The notes under the pieces: generated by a model
Databases searched by the model: none
The model's input: the letters and a program-made list of their open reading frames with translations, nothing else
Told to the model about the DNA's origin: nothing
Source: an uncultured Blautia sp.
GTDB taxonomy: Bacteria; Bacillota_A; Clostridia; Lachnospirales; Lachnospiraceae
NCBI GenBank assembly: GCA_905209435.1
Contig: CAJLTE010000018.1
Span: forward strand, 1 to 40,013
DNA: 40,013 nt
Reading direction: 5' to 3'
Made by a program: the position numbers and the translations under genes
Shown: piece after piece, positions 17,088 through 25,490 of the stretch
Layout: each line of letters begins with the position of its first letter
Position numbering within the stretch: position 1 is the stretch's first letter

Positions 17088-18476
17088 ATGGTATTTAATA
17101 GCATCTTTTTTATATTCTGCTTTCTTCCGGTTTTTATGCTGATCTATTATCTGGTACCGAGAAAGCTTCAAAATCTGCTGCTTTTCTTAGGCAGTCTGAT
17201 TTTTTATGCGTGGGGAGAACCTGTGTATGTGATCCTTATGCTGTTTTCCAGTGTATTTAACTATTATATGGGTACAGAACTGGAACGTTTATATTACGAC
17301 GACAAAAAGCAGAAGGTTAATCTGATTTTTGCGATCATTGTGAACCTTGCAGTCCTTGTATTCTTTAAATATTATGGATTTCTGCTTAATACGATCGGGG
17401 GAATTACCGGCATTCACATTTCCCATCCGGAACTCTCGCTGCCAATAGGTCTATCGTTTTACACTTTCCGAAATCTTTCCTATCTCTTTGATGTTTATCT
17501 GAGCAAGGTCAATGCACAGCAAAACTTCCTTACTTTTGCAGTGTACAGCACAATGTTCCCTTATACATCCGCAGGACCTATTGTCCGGTATGCAGATATT
17601 GAAGAGCAGCTGAATCGCCGCATTATCAATATTTCGAGATTCGGTGTCGGTGCAGAACTTTTTGTCAAAGGTCTTGCAAAGAAGGTTCTTCTGGCAGATA
17701 ATCTGTCAGCGTTGTATGCAGCGATCTGCGGTCATTCTCAGATGTCTGTACTTACTGCATGGATCGGTATTCTGACTTACACCATGCAGCTTTACTTTGA
17801 CTTCAGCGGTTATTCAGATATGGCTATTGGTCTTGGAAAAATGCTTGGATTTGATTTCAACAAGAACTTTGACTATCCATATCTGTCAACCAGCGTATCT
17901 GAATTCTGGAGACGCTGGCATATTTCCCTTGGAAGCTGGTTCAGAGATTATATTTATATTCCACTTGGCGGAAATCGTGTATCCACACTGAAACAGATCC
18001 GCAATATCCTTGTTGTCTGGGCACTTACAGGCCTCTGGCACGGTGCAAGCTGGAATTTTGTATTGTGGGGTGTTTATTATGGGCTCTTCCTGCTTCTCGA
18101 AAAGTTTGTACTTAAAGATACTCTGAAACGTATGCCAGGATGGCTCTGCACAATCTATACTATGCTTGTGATTATGATCGGCTGGGTATTTTTCAGTCAG
18201 ACTGATTTTGGCGCACTGGGCCATTATCTGGGAACCATGTTCGGAATCGGTGCAACAGGTTTCATAGACAGTACGGCGCTCTATTATTTCAAGACAGGAT
18301 TTATTCTGCTTCTGATCAGTATTCTTGCATGTCGTCCTACACCTTATCAGTATTTCAGACGTCTTCTCAGACGCAGACCTGCTGTTGCACTTGCTGTAAA
18401 CCTTATCCTGTTTGCACTATCCGTTGCCTATATGGTTTACAACTCCTACACACCATTTTTATATGCAAAATTTTAG
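17088..18476 (+). CDS. MBOAT-family O-acyltransferase (AlgI/DltB/PatA-like)
   Basis: A 462-aa polytopic membrane protein of the MBOAT family, which moves acyl groups across the membrane to extracellular acceptors. Landmarks are the N-terminal VFNSIFFIFCFLPVF, the LPIGLSFYTFR motif, SGYSDMAIGLGKMLGF, FWRRWHISLGSWFRDYIYIP and the catalytic His in TGLWHGASWNF. All match AlgI-type enzymes. It lies between DUF4358 and the AlgX-like gene, 36 bp and 12 bp away. The acceptor (teichoic acid, capsule or peptidoglycan) cannot be told; the absence of dltA/dltC genes argues against D-alanylation. Confidence 0.93.
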   Translation: MVFNSIFFIFCFLPVFMLIYYLVPRKLQNLLLFLGSLIFYAWGEPVYVILMLFSSVFNYYMGTELERLYYDDKKQKVNLIFAIIVNLAVLVFFKYYGFLLNTIGGITGIHISHPELSLPIGLSFYTFRNLSYLFDVYLSKVNAQQNFLTFAVYSTMFPYTSAGPIVRYADIEEQLNRRIINISRFGVGAELFVKGLAKKVLLADNLSALYAAICGHSQMSVLTAWIGILTYTMQLYFDFSGYSDMAIGLGKMLGFDFNKNFDYPYLSTSVSEFWRRWHISLGSWFRDYIYIPLGGNRVSTLKQIRNILVVWALTGLWHGASWNFVLWGVYYGLFLLLEKFVLKDTLKRMPGWLCTIYTMLVIMIGWVFFSQTDFGALGHYLGTMFGIGATGFIDSTALYYFKTGFILLLISILACRPTPYQYFRRLLRRRPAVALAVNLILFALSVAYMVYNSYTPFLYAKF

Positions 18477-18488
18477 AAGGTAAACAGT

Positions 18489-19751
18489 ATGAAAAAATCA
18501 TTAAGAAATTATCGGTTATTCTTTCACAGAATGGGACTTTTGTTTCTGTTCGTTCCTCTGGCTGTACTTATTATCAGTATCATACTTCCAGACAGAGGCT
18601 TTTCCGAAAAGGAAAACCGTGTACTTGCTTCCAACCCGGATTTGAATATAGGTCAGATAGCTTCCGGCGGATTTGAGAAGCAATTTGAAACCTACGAAAA
18701 TGATCAGTTCCCTCTCCGTGATCTGTGGATCACATTGAAGGCAGGAACAGACCGTCTCATGGGAAAGGTAGAAGCCAACGGCGTATATCTTGGCAAGTCC
18801 GGCTATCTTATGGAAGAATTCAAGGCTCCTGACCAGGCACAATATAATGCCACTGTAAAAGCAATGACCAATTTTGCGCAGAAACATTCTGATCTGAAAC
18901 AATATGCACTGATCGCCCCAAACTCAGTCAATATCCTGAGTAATAAACTTCCGGCTTTTGCCCCTGTTCAGGATCAGAATTCCTGGCTGAACAACCTGTC
19001 TGATTCTCTGACTCAGGCTGGTGTGACTTTCATTGATGTCCGTAATACATTTAAAGATCATAAAATGGAAGACCTTTATTATCATACAGATCATCACTGG
19101 ACCACTCAGGGTGCCTATTATGCATATCTGCAGGCCGCAGAAAAAATGGGAATTGATACCTCCTCTGATACATATGACAAGGCACCTGTTACACGTACTT
19201 TCCAGGGGACCTTATCTGCCAAAAGCGGCTTCCGCTCCGGTGAAACAGATGAAATCGATGTATTTCTCCCGACCGGCGAAAATACGCTTTCATCCGTAGT
19301 CAATTATGTTGATGAACAGAAAAAAACTGCCAGTTTCTATGATACAGAGAAACTGGACACCCGAGATAAATATGCATTATTTTTCGGCGGTAATCACGCT
19401 CAGATAAAAATCAGCACTCCGACAGAAACAGACACCACACTGCTTGTGTTGAAGGATTCCTACGCTAACAGTTTTGTTCCTTTTCTTGCACAGCACTACC
19501 GCAAAATCGTAATGATCGATCCGCGTTATTACTATGGTGATCTTGAACAGCTTATACAGGTGGAAAATGTTCAGGAAGTTCTCTACCTGTATAATGCCAA
19601 TACATTCTTTGCAGATACTTCTCTTGAACTTGCACTATCAGATGATTCTGATGCAAGTACTACCGATAGTACAACCGACAGCAACACTGCCGATAGCAGT
19701 ACTGTTGCTGATAATCCTGACGACCAGGCTTCAGAATCTGATCAGAACTAA
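18489..19751 (+). CDS. AlgX/AlgJ-like SGNH (DHHW) O-acetyltransferase partner
   Basis: A 420-aa protein with one N-terminal membrane segment (LLFLFVPLAVLIISII) and an extracellular DHHW/AlgX-like domain. The conserved pattern NRVLA, then FPLRDLW near residue 75, then YHTDHHWTTQGAYYAY near 200, and the serine in LKDSYANSF near 325 correspond to the family's Asp-His pair and nucleophile. The last ~35 residues are Ser/Thr/Asp-rich low-complexity (repeating STTDST-like), likely a disordered tail. It would accept acetyl groups from the MBOAT and place them on the glycan. A strong terminator follows 13 bp later. Confidence 0.88.
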   Translation: MKKSLRNYRLFFHRMGLLFLFVPLAVLIISIILPDRGFSEKENRVLASNPDLNIGQIASGGFEKQFETYENDQFPLRDLWITLKAGTDRLMGKVEANGVYLGKSGYLMEEFKAPDQAQYNATVKAMTNFAQKHSDLKQYALIAPNSVNILSNKLPAFAPVQDQNSWLNNLSDSLTQAGVTFIDVRNTFKDHKMEDLYYHTDHHWTTQGAYYAYLQAAEKMGIDTSSDTYDKAPVTRTFQGTLSAKSGFRSGETDEIDVFLPTGENTLSSVVNYVDEQKKTASFYDTEKLDTRDKYALFFGGNHAQIKISTPTETDTTLLVLKDSYANSFVPFLAQHYRKIVMIDPRYYYGDLEQLIQVENVQEVLYLYNANTFFADTSLELALSDDSDASTTDSTTDSNTADSSTVADNPDDQASESDQN

Positions 19752-19764
19752 ATCGAATAAAGGC

Positions 19765-19823
19765 AAAAAATCCCCACTGAAACTCAATGCCGAGGAAACA
19801 TTGAATTCCAGTGGGGATTTTTT
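19765..19823 (+). terminator. strong terminator of the O-acetylation operon
   Basis: AAAAAATCCCCACTG pairs with CAGTGGGGATTTTTT; an inner ACTCAATG/CATTGAAT helix extends the stem. It is followed by a T-run and is symmetrical, so it can work from both sides. Confidence 0.93.
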
Positions 19824-20054
19824 ACACATTAACACACACTTTTACACACACACTTTTCACATATTTTGATAATAGGTCAGGTATGCCAGCTGATCGGGCT
19901 AATAGCGCTGTCTCTTGCATTCCCCGTTCCCAGCACCTCTGCCCTTTTTTATATCAGTTGTACCTTAGCCTGTATTATATCAGCTTTTTCTCACTTTTTT
20001 AGTTTTGTGCAAATTCTTCAATTTATTTTGCAAAAATGTCGCCGCGTTTTATAT

Positions 20055-20774
20055 CTACCGATCCGTAAAATGGCTTACAAAATAATTATAATAAAGATCC
20101 AGCATTTCTTTCCGTCCGCGAACGCGGATAGGCACAATGCTTTCATCTTTCATGATAAAATCATTCTGCACATCCATAACGTAATCCATATTTACCAGAT
20201 AACTCTGGTGACAATGCAGGAAACGTTTCTCATTGATTCTCTTCTCAAGCTCTACCAGCTTGTCTACTGTTACAATCTCTGATCCATCCGCCAGATGCAG
20301 GATAACATTATGCTTATTGCTTTCAATATATACAATATCATCCGTGTAGGGATAACGGTACTGGCGTCTGCTCTTGATCGCAACACGTCTCTTCATATCA
20401 GTCTTGAGTATCATATTCAGGATTTTCATCAGCTTCTCTTCTGAAAATGGTTTCAGCAGATATCCTGATGCCTGTACTTCATAACTCTCTATTGCATAAT
20501 CAGGCGAAGCTGTCAGAAATATGATCGGAACCCTGCACTGTAACTGACGCAATTTTCGGGCAGTTTCCATTCCATTAAGCTTCTTCATATAAATATCCAG
20601 AAACAGAAGTTCCATGTCAACGTAACCTTCTTCTACATCAGCTACCAATGTCTCTCCCGAATCATACTCTATAATAGAAATCTCCTCATTTATTTCTTCA
20701 AAATACTGACACAATATTTCCTTCAAAAGAAGTCTCTCGATCTCAACATCATCACAAATGACAATCGTCCGCAT
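20055..20774 (-). CDS. LytTR-family response regulator (AgrA/LytR type)
   Basis: A 239-aa two-domain regulator. The receiver domain (1-~120) has the acidic pocket in VICDDVE, the phospho-acceptor Asp in LFLDIYM near 58, the Thr in FLTASPD and the Lys in LLKPFSE. The C-terminal LytTR DNA-binding domain (~135-235) shows DIVYIESNKHNV, FLHCHQSYLVNM and VPIRVRGRKEM. No histidine kinase is adjacent, so it is an orphan here. AAAGGAGG lies upstream of the ATG. It has its own consensus promoter and a long structured leader. Targets are unknown; surface or peptide-signalling genes are usual. Confidence 0.92.
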   Translation of the reverse strand: MRTIVICDDVEIERLLLKEILCQYFEEINEEISIIEYDSGETLVADVEEGYVDMELLFLDIYMKKLNGMETARKLRQLQCRVPIIFLTASPDYAIESYEVQASGYLLKPFSEEKLMKILNMILKTDMKRRVAIKSRRQYRYPYTDDIVYIESNKHNVILHLADGSEIVTVDKLVELEKRINEKRFLHCHQSYLVNMDYVMDVQNDFIMKDESIVPIRVRGRKEMLDLYYNYFVSHFTDR

Positions 20775-20813
20775 TCATTGCCTCCTTTCTGCATCAATAT
20801 AAAGAGATAAAAA

Positions 20814-20855
20814 TAAATGCCAGACTTCTGCTCTTTCCCGCAACTCTGGCATTTA
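20814..20855 (-). terminator. leader hairpin (possible attenuator) of the LytTR gene
   Basis: TAAATGCCAGA and TCTGGCATTTA form a perfect 11-bp stem. In the minus-strand RNA it is followed by a U-rich stretch (UUAUUUUUAUC), so it looks like an intrinsic terminator placed between the promoter and the regulator gene. The ~20-nt loop holds GCGGGAAAGAGC. Confidence 0.6.
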
Positions 20856-20865
20856 TCCGTAAACG

Positions 20866-20909
20866 TAATAGGTCGCTATTATTATATATGCTCAATCCTA
20901 CGTATTCAA
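20866..20909 (-). promoter_or_regulatory. consensus promoter and start-site palindrome of the LytTR gene
   Basis: Minus-strand TTGAAT (20904-20909) and a perfect TATAAT (20881-20886), 17-bp spacer. A perfect palindrome TAATAG-GTCG-CTATTA (20866-20881) covers the expected transcription start, suggesting a repressor site or autoregulation. Confidence 0.75.
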
Positions 20910-20968
20910 GTACTTTTTAATTTATTTTTCATTTTATATTACATTTTTATATCAGACGAATAAAATCA

Positions 20969-20977
20969 TGGTATACT
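20969..20977 (+). promoter_or_regulatory. extended -10 promoter of the 76-aa gene
   Basis: TGGTATACT is an extended -10 on the plus strand, about 115 bp before the 76-aa gene. The -35 is poor. The transcript would carry a reversed copy of the short intergenic repeat in its leader. Confidence 0.5.
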
Positions 20978-20993
20978 ATATTCCGAATACAGG

Positions 20994-21040
20994 ATTTAAC
21001 CAAATCAGATAAATCCTCTGCTTCAATTGTCAAAATCAAT
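20994..21040 (-). repeat. short palindromic intergenic repeat, copy 4 (reversed)
   Basis: On the minus strand it reads GACAATTGAAGCAGAGGATT, then TATCTGATTTGGTTAAATCC, matching the CAATTGAAGCAGGGGAC and TTGATTTGGTTAA blocks of the other copies with several changes. Confidence 0.55.
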
Positions 21041-21091
21041 AAGTTGAATCATTTTGCGGAGCATTTTCATTTTTCAGAAAGAAGGTAGCAT

Positions 21092-21322
21092 ATGCGTCAG
21101 GAAAAATTTAAAATGGAACGTCAGGGATTAATCGAGATTGGCGATGAAATAGAAATTTCAGAATATCAGTCTTTTATGAATTACAGCTATATTATTGAGC
21201 CGGCTGTTGCCATGTCCGGCTGTTATCCGAATGCCCAGCGTATTAAATCCCGAAAAGGTATCGTAAGAAACATTGAACATACACCAAGAGGATTTATCGT
21301 AACTGCCGAATTTGATGAATAA
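21092..21322 (+). CDS. small conserved-looking protein of unknown function
   Basis: A 76-aa soluble protein. I do not recognise a named domain. It has a charged start (MRQEKFKMERQG), a central GDEIEISEYQSFMNY and a compact C-terminus, RKGIVRNIEHTPRGFIVTAEFDE, that reads like a small beta-barrel (KOW/SH3-like). There is a good ribosome site (AGAAGG) and a clear terminator 20 bp after the stop, so it is very likely a real monocistronic gene. Divergent from the LytTR regulator. Confidence 0.75.
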   Translation: MRQEKFKMERQGLIEIGDEIEISEYQSFMNYSYIIEPAVAMSGCYPNAQRIKSRKGIVRNIEHTPRGFIVTAEFDE

Positions 21323-21343
21323 TCACCTGTCTTATTTTTGCTC

Positions 21344-21402
21344 AAAAAAACCTCCTGAACTATATTCTTTGATTACACCAATATAGTTCGGAAGGCTTTT
21401 TT
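21344..21402. terminator. bidirectional terminator
   Basis: CCTCCTGAACTATATT pairs with AATATAGTTCGGAAGG, flanked by A7 and T6 runs. It serves the 76-aa gene on the plus strand and the convergent aldo/keto reductase on the minus strand. Confidence 0.92.
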
Positions 21403-21411
21403 CTTTATCTC

Positions 21412-22539
21412 TTATTTCTCAGACTGCTGAGGCTTTTCAAATTCTTTTGCCACATCTTCAAGGATCTCTCTGATCTTCAGATGCTGCGGACATACTTTTT
21501 CACATTTTCCACACTTTACACACTCAGAAGCTTTTCCATTTCTGGCTGTATGTACCATATTATAATAATAATCTGCGTTCCAGTCATGGAATACCATCTT
21601 CGCATTCATACAGGAGAAAAGATCCGGAATAGAAATATGCTTTGGGCATCCTGCAACACAATAACGACAGGCTGTACACGGAATCATATGTTTCTGATGA
21701 AAAATATCAGCCACCTGATGTACTGCTTCCAGCTCTTTCTCATTCAACGGCTCAAAATTTTTCATAAAACTGATGTTATCCATCATCTGTTCCAGATTGC
21801 TCATACCCGAAAGAACCATCAGTACTCCATCAAATCCAGCTGCAAAACGAAGTGCATAACTTGCAGGACTGCCACCATGAAGATCATCCAGGATTTTCTT
21901 CGCATCCTCAGGAAGTTTTACCAGATTTCCGCCCTTTACAGGCTCCATGATAAGCACTTTCTTTCCATATTTACGACAGACCTCGTAACACTTACGACTC
22001 TGGACTGCCGGATCCTCATAATCCAGATAATTAAACTGGATCTGTACAACCTCGATCTGCGGATATTCTTTCAGAATTTCTTCCAGAACTTCTGCTCTGT
22101 CATGGAAAGAAATACCGAAATGTCTGATCTTTCCCTTTTCTTTTAACTGAAGTGCAGTCTCATAAGCATGACACTTCTTAAAATGCTGAAAAATCTCAGC
22201 AGACTGTGCATGCATCAGATAAAAATCAAAATAATCTACCCCACAGATCTCCAGCTGGCTTTCAAAAAACGGACGGATATCCTCCTGTTTCTTAAAATAA
22301 GCCTGGGTAAGTTTATTGGTAAGAACATATTCACTGCGGTCATGTCTGCTTGACAGGCACTCTTTGATCGCCATTTCACTCTTACCGTCCAGGTATCCGT
22401 GGGCTGTGTCAAAATAGTTGAATCCATTTTCCAGAAATGTATCAACCATCTTGCATGTCTGCTCTTTATCTACTTCACCATTCTCCAACATTGGCAGACG
22501 CATGTATCCAAAACCAAAGTTTTTCTTTATTCTGTCCAT
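21412..22539 (-). CDS. aldo/keto reductase with C-terminal 2x[4Fe-4S] domain
   Basis: A 375-aa enzyme fusing an aldo/keto reductase barrel to a ferredoxin-like tail. AKR tetrad residues are visible: Asp and Tyr in FDTAHGYLDGKSE, Lys in LTNKLTQ and His in YLMHAQS. The tail has two cysteine clusters, CTACRYCVAGCP near 285 and CVKCGKCEKVCP near 345. Such Fe-S AKRs are common in anaerobes and act as cytosolic oxidoreductases of unknown substrate. The start at 22539 has AGGAGGAAG 6 nt upstream. It is preceded by a MerR-type promoter with a 19-bp spacer, so it is inferred to be induced with the neighbouring regulon. Confidence 0.92.
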   Translation of the reverse strand: MDRIKKNFGFGYMRLPMLENGEVDKEQTCKMVDTFLENGFNYFDTAHGYLDGKSEMAIKECLSSRHDRSEYVLTNKLTQAYFKKQEDIRPFFESQLEICGVDYFDFYLMHAQSAEIFQHFKKCHAYETALQLKEKGKIRHFGISFHDRAEVLEEILKEYPQIEVVQIQFNYLDYEDPAVQSRKCYEVCRKYGKKVLIMEPVKGGNLVKLPEDAKKILDDLHGGSPASYALRFAAGFDGVLMVLSGMSNLEQMMDNISFMKNFEPLNEKELEAVHQVADIFHQKHMIPCTACRYCVAGCPKHISIPDLFSCMNAKMVFHDWNADYYYNMVHTARNGKASECVKCGKCEKVCPQHLKIREILEDVAKEFEKPQQSEK

Positions 22540-22678
22540 CGTTCTTCCTCCTGTTACAATAGATTTCGGGATATCTTCTTTCCGATATTGACTCTTCACC
22601 CTGTCAGTTATATACTGTCCTTGAAATTCAAAATTTGTGCTGTAGAATCAGATAACTGCTTACAGAATCTTCTTTTTT

Positions 22679-22709
22679 ATCATACAGCATAAACTTAACT
22701 TTAAGTCAA
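22679..22709 (-). promoter_or_regulatory. MerR-type promoter P1 (aldo/keto reductase)
   Basis: Minus-strand TTGACT (22704-22709), 19-bp spacer, TATGAT (22679-22684). The spacer region contains the dyad ACTTAA-AG-TTAAGT. The transcript leader is about 130 nt. Confidence 0.75.
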
Positions 22710-22720
22710 GATTTTTCTAT

Positions 22721-22797
22721 AGTCAGGCGGATAAATGGTTACTGTTCACTCCGTGCCCAGTAACACGCTTCGCGGGATATTACCTGATCTGGTTAAT
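22721..22797 (+). repeat. variant short palindromic intergenic repeat, copy 5
   Basis: The ends match the repeat family (AGTCAGGCGGATAA and TTACCTGATCTGGTTAAT), but the middle differs and contains GTTACTG and CAGTAAC arms plus ACGCTTCGCGGG. It occupies most of the gap between the P1 promoter and the GNAT gene. Confidence 0.5.
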
Positions 22798-22838
22798 AAT
22801 ACCGACAGTTATATATGAAAAAGAAAGGAACATATTTA

Positions 22839-23408
22839 ATGAACACTAGCGATTCTATCATCATTCGTACTGCTACTGCTGCAGATGCACAGGCACTTCT
22901 GAATATTTATACTCCTTATGTAAAAAACACTGCAATCACTTTTGAATATGAAGTTCCTTCTACAGAAGAATTTATCTCCCGAATTGAGCATACCTTACAA
23001 AAATACCCTTATCTGGTCGCTGAGGAAAACGGAAAGCTCCTCGGATATGCCTATGCCAGTCCTTTTCACGACAGACCAGCCTACGACTGGGCAGTAGAAA
23101 CATCTATTTACGTTGACCAAAACATCAAGCATCGTGGTATCGGCCGAAAATTACACGATGCACTTGAAAATGCCCTGCAGGATATGGGAATCTTGAATAT
23201 GAACGCCTGCATCGCCTATCCCCCAAAAGAAGACGAATACCTTGACAAAAACAGCGTAGAATTCCATAGTCATATGGGCTACCGTCTTGTTGGAGAATTC
23301 TATAAATGTGGATATAAATTTCACCGTTGGTATAACATGGTGTGGATGGAAAAACTTATCGGTGAACATCAGTCAGATCAGAAGCCGCCGAAATTTTCAC
23401 CACAATAA
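22839..23408 (+). CDS. GNAT N-acetyltransferase, phosphinothricin-acetyltransferase-like
   Basis: A 189-aa GNAT protein. It shows IIRTATAADAQALLNIY at the start, YAYASPFHDRPAYDWAVE, then the acetyl-CoA loop KHRGIGRKL near 106, ending in a GYKFHRWYNMVWMEK segment. This matches the Pat/YncA group that acetylates small amines such as methionine sulfone/sulfoximine or phosphinothricin. I chose the ATG at 22839 with AAAGGA 9-10 nt before it; the upstream ATG at 22815 has no ribosome site. It is convergent with the dehydrogenase gene. The real substrate is unknown. Confidence 0.88.
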   Translation: MNTSDSIIIRTATAADAQALLNIYTPYVKNTAITFEYEVPSTEEFISRIEHTLQKYPYLVAEENGKLLGYAYASPFHDRPAYDWAVETSIYVDQNIKHRGIGRKLHDALENALQDMGILNMNACIAYPPKEDEYLDKNSVEFHSHMGYRLVGEFYKCGYKFHRWYNMVWMEKLIGEHQSDQKPPKFSPQ

Positions 23409-23442
23409 AATCATCAGCAATTATCTGGAGCTTCTAGACGAT

Positions 23443-24390
23443 TTACGCCAGCAGCTCCTTTTCTGTTTTTAAAATACCAAGAATCATTGCATCCCTTGTT
23501 TTCTCCTCATCAGCCAGATCTGATTCCTGATATTCATAAAACCCTTTTCCTGTGGAGATTCCGTTATTTCCTTCTTGCACCAGCTCATTGAGAAGATGAT
23601 TTTCACTTTTTTCATCAGACAGATCTGAATATAAATATTTTGCCACAGAATTAAAGACAGACAAGCCTCCCAGATCCGCGATTTTGAATGGACCGGAACA
23701 GGTATAGCGCAATCCATTTCCGTACTTGATCGTGCGGTCGATATCTTCCGGATCTGCCACCCCCTGTTCTACCAGATAGGTTGCTTCACGAAGCAGCGCA
23801 AACTGAAGTCTGTTGGACAGGAATCCTTTTACATCTTTTTTCAGAAGTACAGGTTCTTTTCCCATATTTTTGAAGAGAGTGTAGAGAGTTTTACATACTG
23901 TCTGATCTGTTTTATCCCCTTTTGTGATCTCTACCAGTGGAATGATATGGGGCGGATTCAGGAAATGAGTTCCGCAGAATCTCTCCGGGAATTTTACGAA
24001 TTCGCTGAGCTGATTTACTGAGATTGCGGATGTATTGCTTGCCAGGATCGTATCTTCTGGTACAAGTTCTGATATTTCCTCATAGAAATTCTTTTTCAGA
24101 TCCATAATCTCCGGAATTGCTTCGATGACCAGATCTGCGTCCTGAAAACATTTCTTATCTACTGTAAACTGGATCTTTTCTTTTATCTCTTCTGCAGTCT
24201 GACTGGTCAGACGTCCATTCTCAACCAGTGCTGCCAGACTTTTATCAATCACTTTTCCTGCTTTATCAAAATCTTTCTCTGCTACACTGTAAAGGACTGT
24301 CTCAATCCCATACTCCGGAAACATCAGGCTGATCCCAGCTCCCATGAGTCCACCACCTGCTACAACTACTTTCTTTATTGTTTTTTTCAT
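23443..24390 (-). CDS. 3-hydroxyacyl-CoA dehydrogenase family protein
   Basis: A 315-aa NAD-dependent dehydrogenase. The Rossmann motif VVVAGGGLMGAGIS is at the N-terminus, SNTSAIS near 120 and the catalytic histidine in CGTHFLNPPHIIPLVEI near 140; the C-terminal helical domain includes GFLSNRLQFALLREA. The NPPHIIPLVE form resembles the gulonate/carnitine-dehydrogenase branch more than butyryl-pathway HBD, and no other butyrate genes are nearby, so the substrate may not be an acyl-CoA. CAGGAGG precedes the ATG. It is transcribed from MerR-type promoter P2, divergently from the Fe-S reductase. Confidence 0.88.
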   Translation of the reverse strand: MKKTIKKVVVAGGGLMGAGISLMFPEYGIETVLYSVAEKDFDKAGKVIDKSLAALVENGRLTSQTAEEIKEKIQFTVDKKCFQDADLVIEAIPEIMDLKKNFYEEISELVPEDTILASNTSAISVNQLSEFVKFPERFCGTHFLNPPHIIPLVEITKGDKTDQTVCKTLYTLFKNMGKEPVLLKKDVKGFLSNRLQFALLREATYLVEQGVADPEDIDRTIKYGNGLRYTCSGPFKIADLGGLSVFNSVAKYLYSDLSDEKSENHLLNELVQEGNNGISTGKGFYEYQESDLADEEKTRDAMILGILKTEKELLA

Positions 24391-24433
24391 CGGTCTGCCT
24401 CCTGATCTGTTTTATTTATTACTGTTTGCATAC

Positions 24434-24464
24434 AAGATAAACCTTATCTCAGAATGAGAGTCAA
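24434..24464 (-). promoter_or_regulatory. MerR-type promoter P2 (hydroxyacyl-CoA dehydrogenase)
   Basis: Minus-strand TTGACT (24459-24464), 19-bp spacer starting CTCATTCTG, TATCTT (24434-24439). The leader is about 37 nt. It is divergent from P3, with about 100 bp between the two -35 boxes. Confidence 0.7.
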
Positions 24465-24564
24465 CCCTGATTTTAATAGTTTTTTTGCTCTGTTTTTGTA
24501 CATTATTCTGGTTTTTCGGATTAAAAGTCCGCTTTTTTGTACAGATGCCAAGTCTGGTTTTCCC

Positions 24565-24595
24565 TTGACTCTATCCCAAGAACAGATTATATAAT
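24565..24595 (+). promoter_or_regulatory. MerR-type promoter P3 (Fe-S reductase)
   Basis: TTGACT (24565-24570), 19-bp spacer CTATCCCAAGAACAGATTA, perfect TATAAT (24590-24595). Hexamers this good at a 19-bp spacing are the hallmark of MerR-activated promoters. Confidence 0.8.
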
Positions 24596-24626
24596 AGATT
24601 CATATTTATTTTAAGGAAGTGATCCC

Positions 24627-25364
24627 ATGACATTAGAGGAAGAAATACGGGAACTGATCTGTGTAATGGTAAAAAATCACCCGAAATCTGCTTATTACCG
24701 TGAACCGGTGATTGGTTTTGCCAGTGTATCTGATCCTCTTTATGATCAGTTAGATGATCTGATCGGAAATCCCCAGATCCATCCCAGAGATATGCTGAAT
24801 GGAGCGCAGACTGTGCTTGTGCTGTTTCTGCCTTATTCAGAAGTAATCTATAAAGATATTAAAGGTGAGTGCAAAACCTCCAGCGTCTGGTCTGATGCCT
24901 ATATGCATACCAATGAACTGCTGGATCATATCATGCGCCAGGTTCAGAATCTTCTTGAGTTGGAAGGCTACCATAGTGTCACTGAACCACCTACTGAGAA
25001 TTTTGACCACGTATCCAAAACTGCACGATGGGGACATAAATCCAATGCCGTAATCGCAGGGATCGGGACTTTTGGACTGAATCATCTGCTGATCACCAAA
25101 AGAGGCTGTCTAGGCAGAATGAATAGTCTTGTCACTGACGCGTATATTACGCCTACCAGACGTACGGATCATCAGTACTGCCTGTTTCATCAGAATGGAA
25201 AATGTAAGGTATGCATCATGAATTGTCCATCCGGAGCTATTTCTCCGGACGGGACTATTGATAAGAAAAGATGCGATGCCTATCTTGAAGGAAAAAATAT
25301 CCATGACTGGCAGCAGGGCTGCCCGCAGTGTTCTCTGGGTCCGTGTGCACTGAAGGGATTTTAA
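24627..25364 (+). CDS. epoxyqueuosine-reductase-like [4Fe-4S] protein
   Basis: A 245-aa protein related to the QueG family but shorter than true QueG (~370 aa). Visible are an N-terminal domain with MLNGAQTVLVLFLPY, the conserved HVSKTARWGHKSNAV and AGIGTFGLNHLLIT, and a cysteine cluster CKVCIMNCPSGAI near 195 plus C-terminal GCPQCSLGPCALKGF. It lacks the HEAT-like tail needed for tRNA work, so a reductase or ferredoxin-type redox role on small molecules is more likely than queuosine synthesis. AAGGAAGTG precedes the ATG. Expressed from MerR-type promoter P3. Confidence 0.82.
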   Translation: MTLEEEIRELICVMVKNHPKSAYYREPVIGFASVSDPLYDQLDDLIGNPQIHPRDMLNGAQTVLVLFLPYSEVIYKDIKGECKTSSVWSDAYMHTNELLDHIMRQVQNLLELEGYHSVTEPPTENFDHVSKTARWGHKSNAVIAGIGTFGLNHLLITKRGCLGRMNSLVTDAYITPTRRTDHQYCLFHQNGKCKVCIMNCPSGAISPDGTIDKKRCDAYLEGKNIHDWQQGCPQCSLGPCALKGF

Positions 25365-25490
25365 TATCGAATATTCTTTCTATTATTCAATATATTCACT
25401 ATAGATCAATCGGACAAAATCATTCACTTCACAGTTTAATCAAATGAAGTTTATCCGCAAATTTATTTTATAGTCGGGAGGAGAATACTT

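Noticed and set aside
19866..20282. Open frame with a hydrophobic start between the O-acetylation operon and the LytTR gene
   Set aside because: It has a TTG start without a ribosome site and most of it is antisense to the LytTR gene; it follows directly on a terminator.
21481..22146. A 221-codon plus-strand open frame
   Set aside because: It is antisense to the Fe-S aldo/keto reductase and shows no domain.
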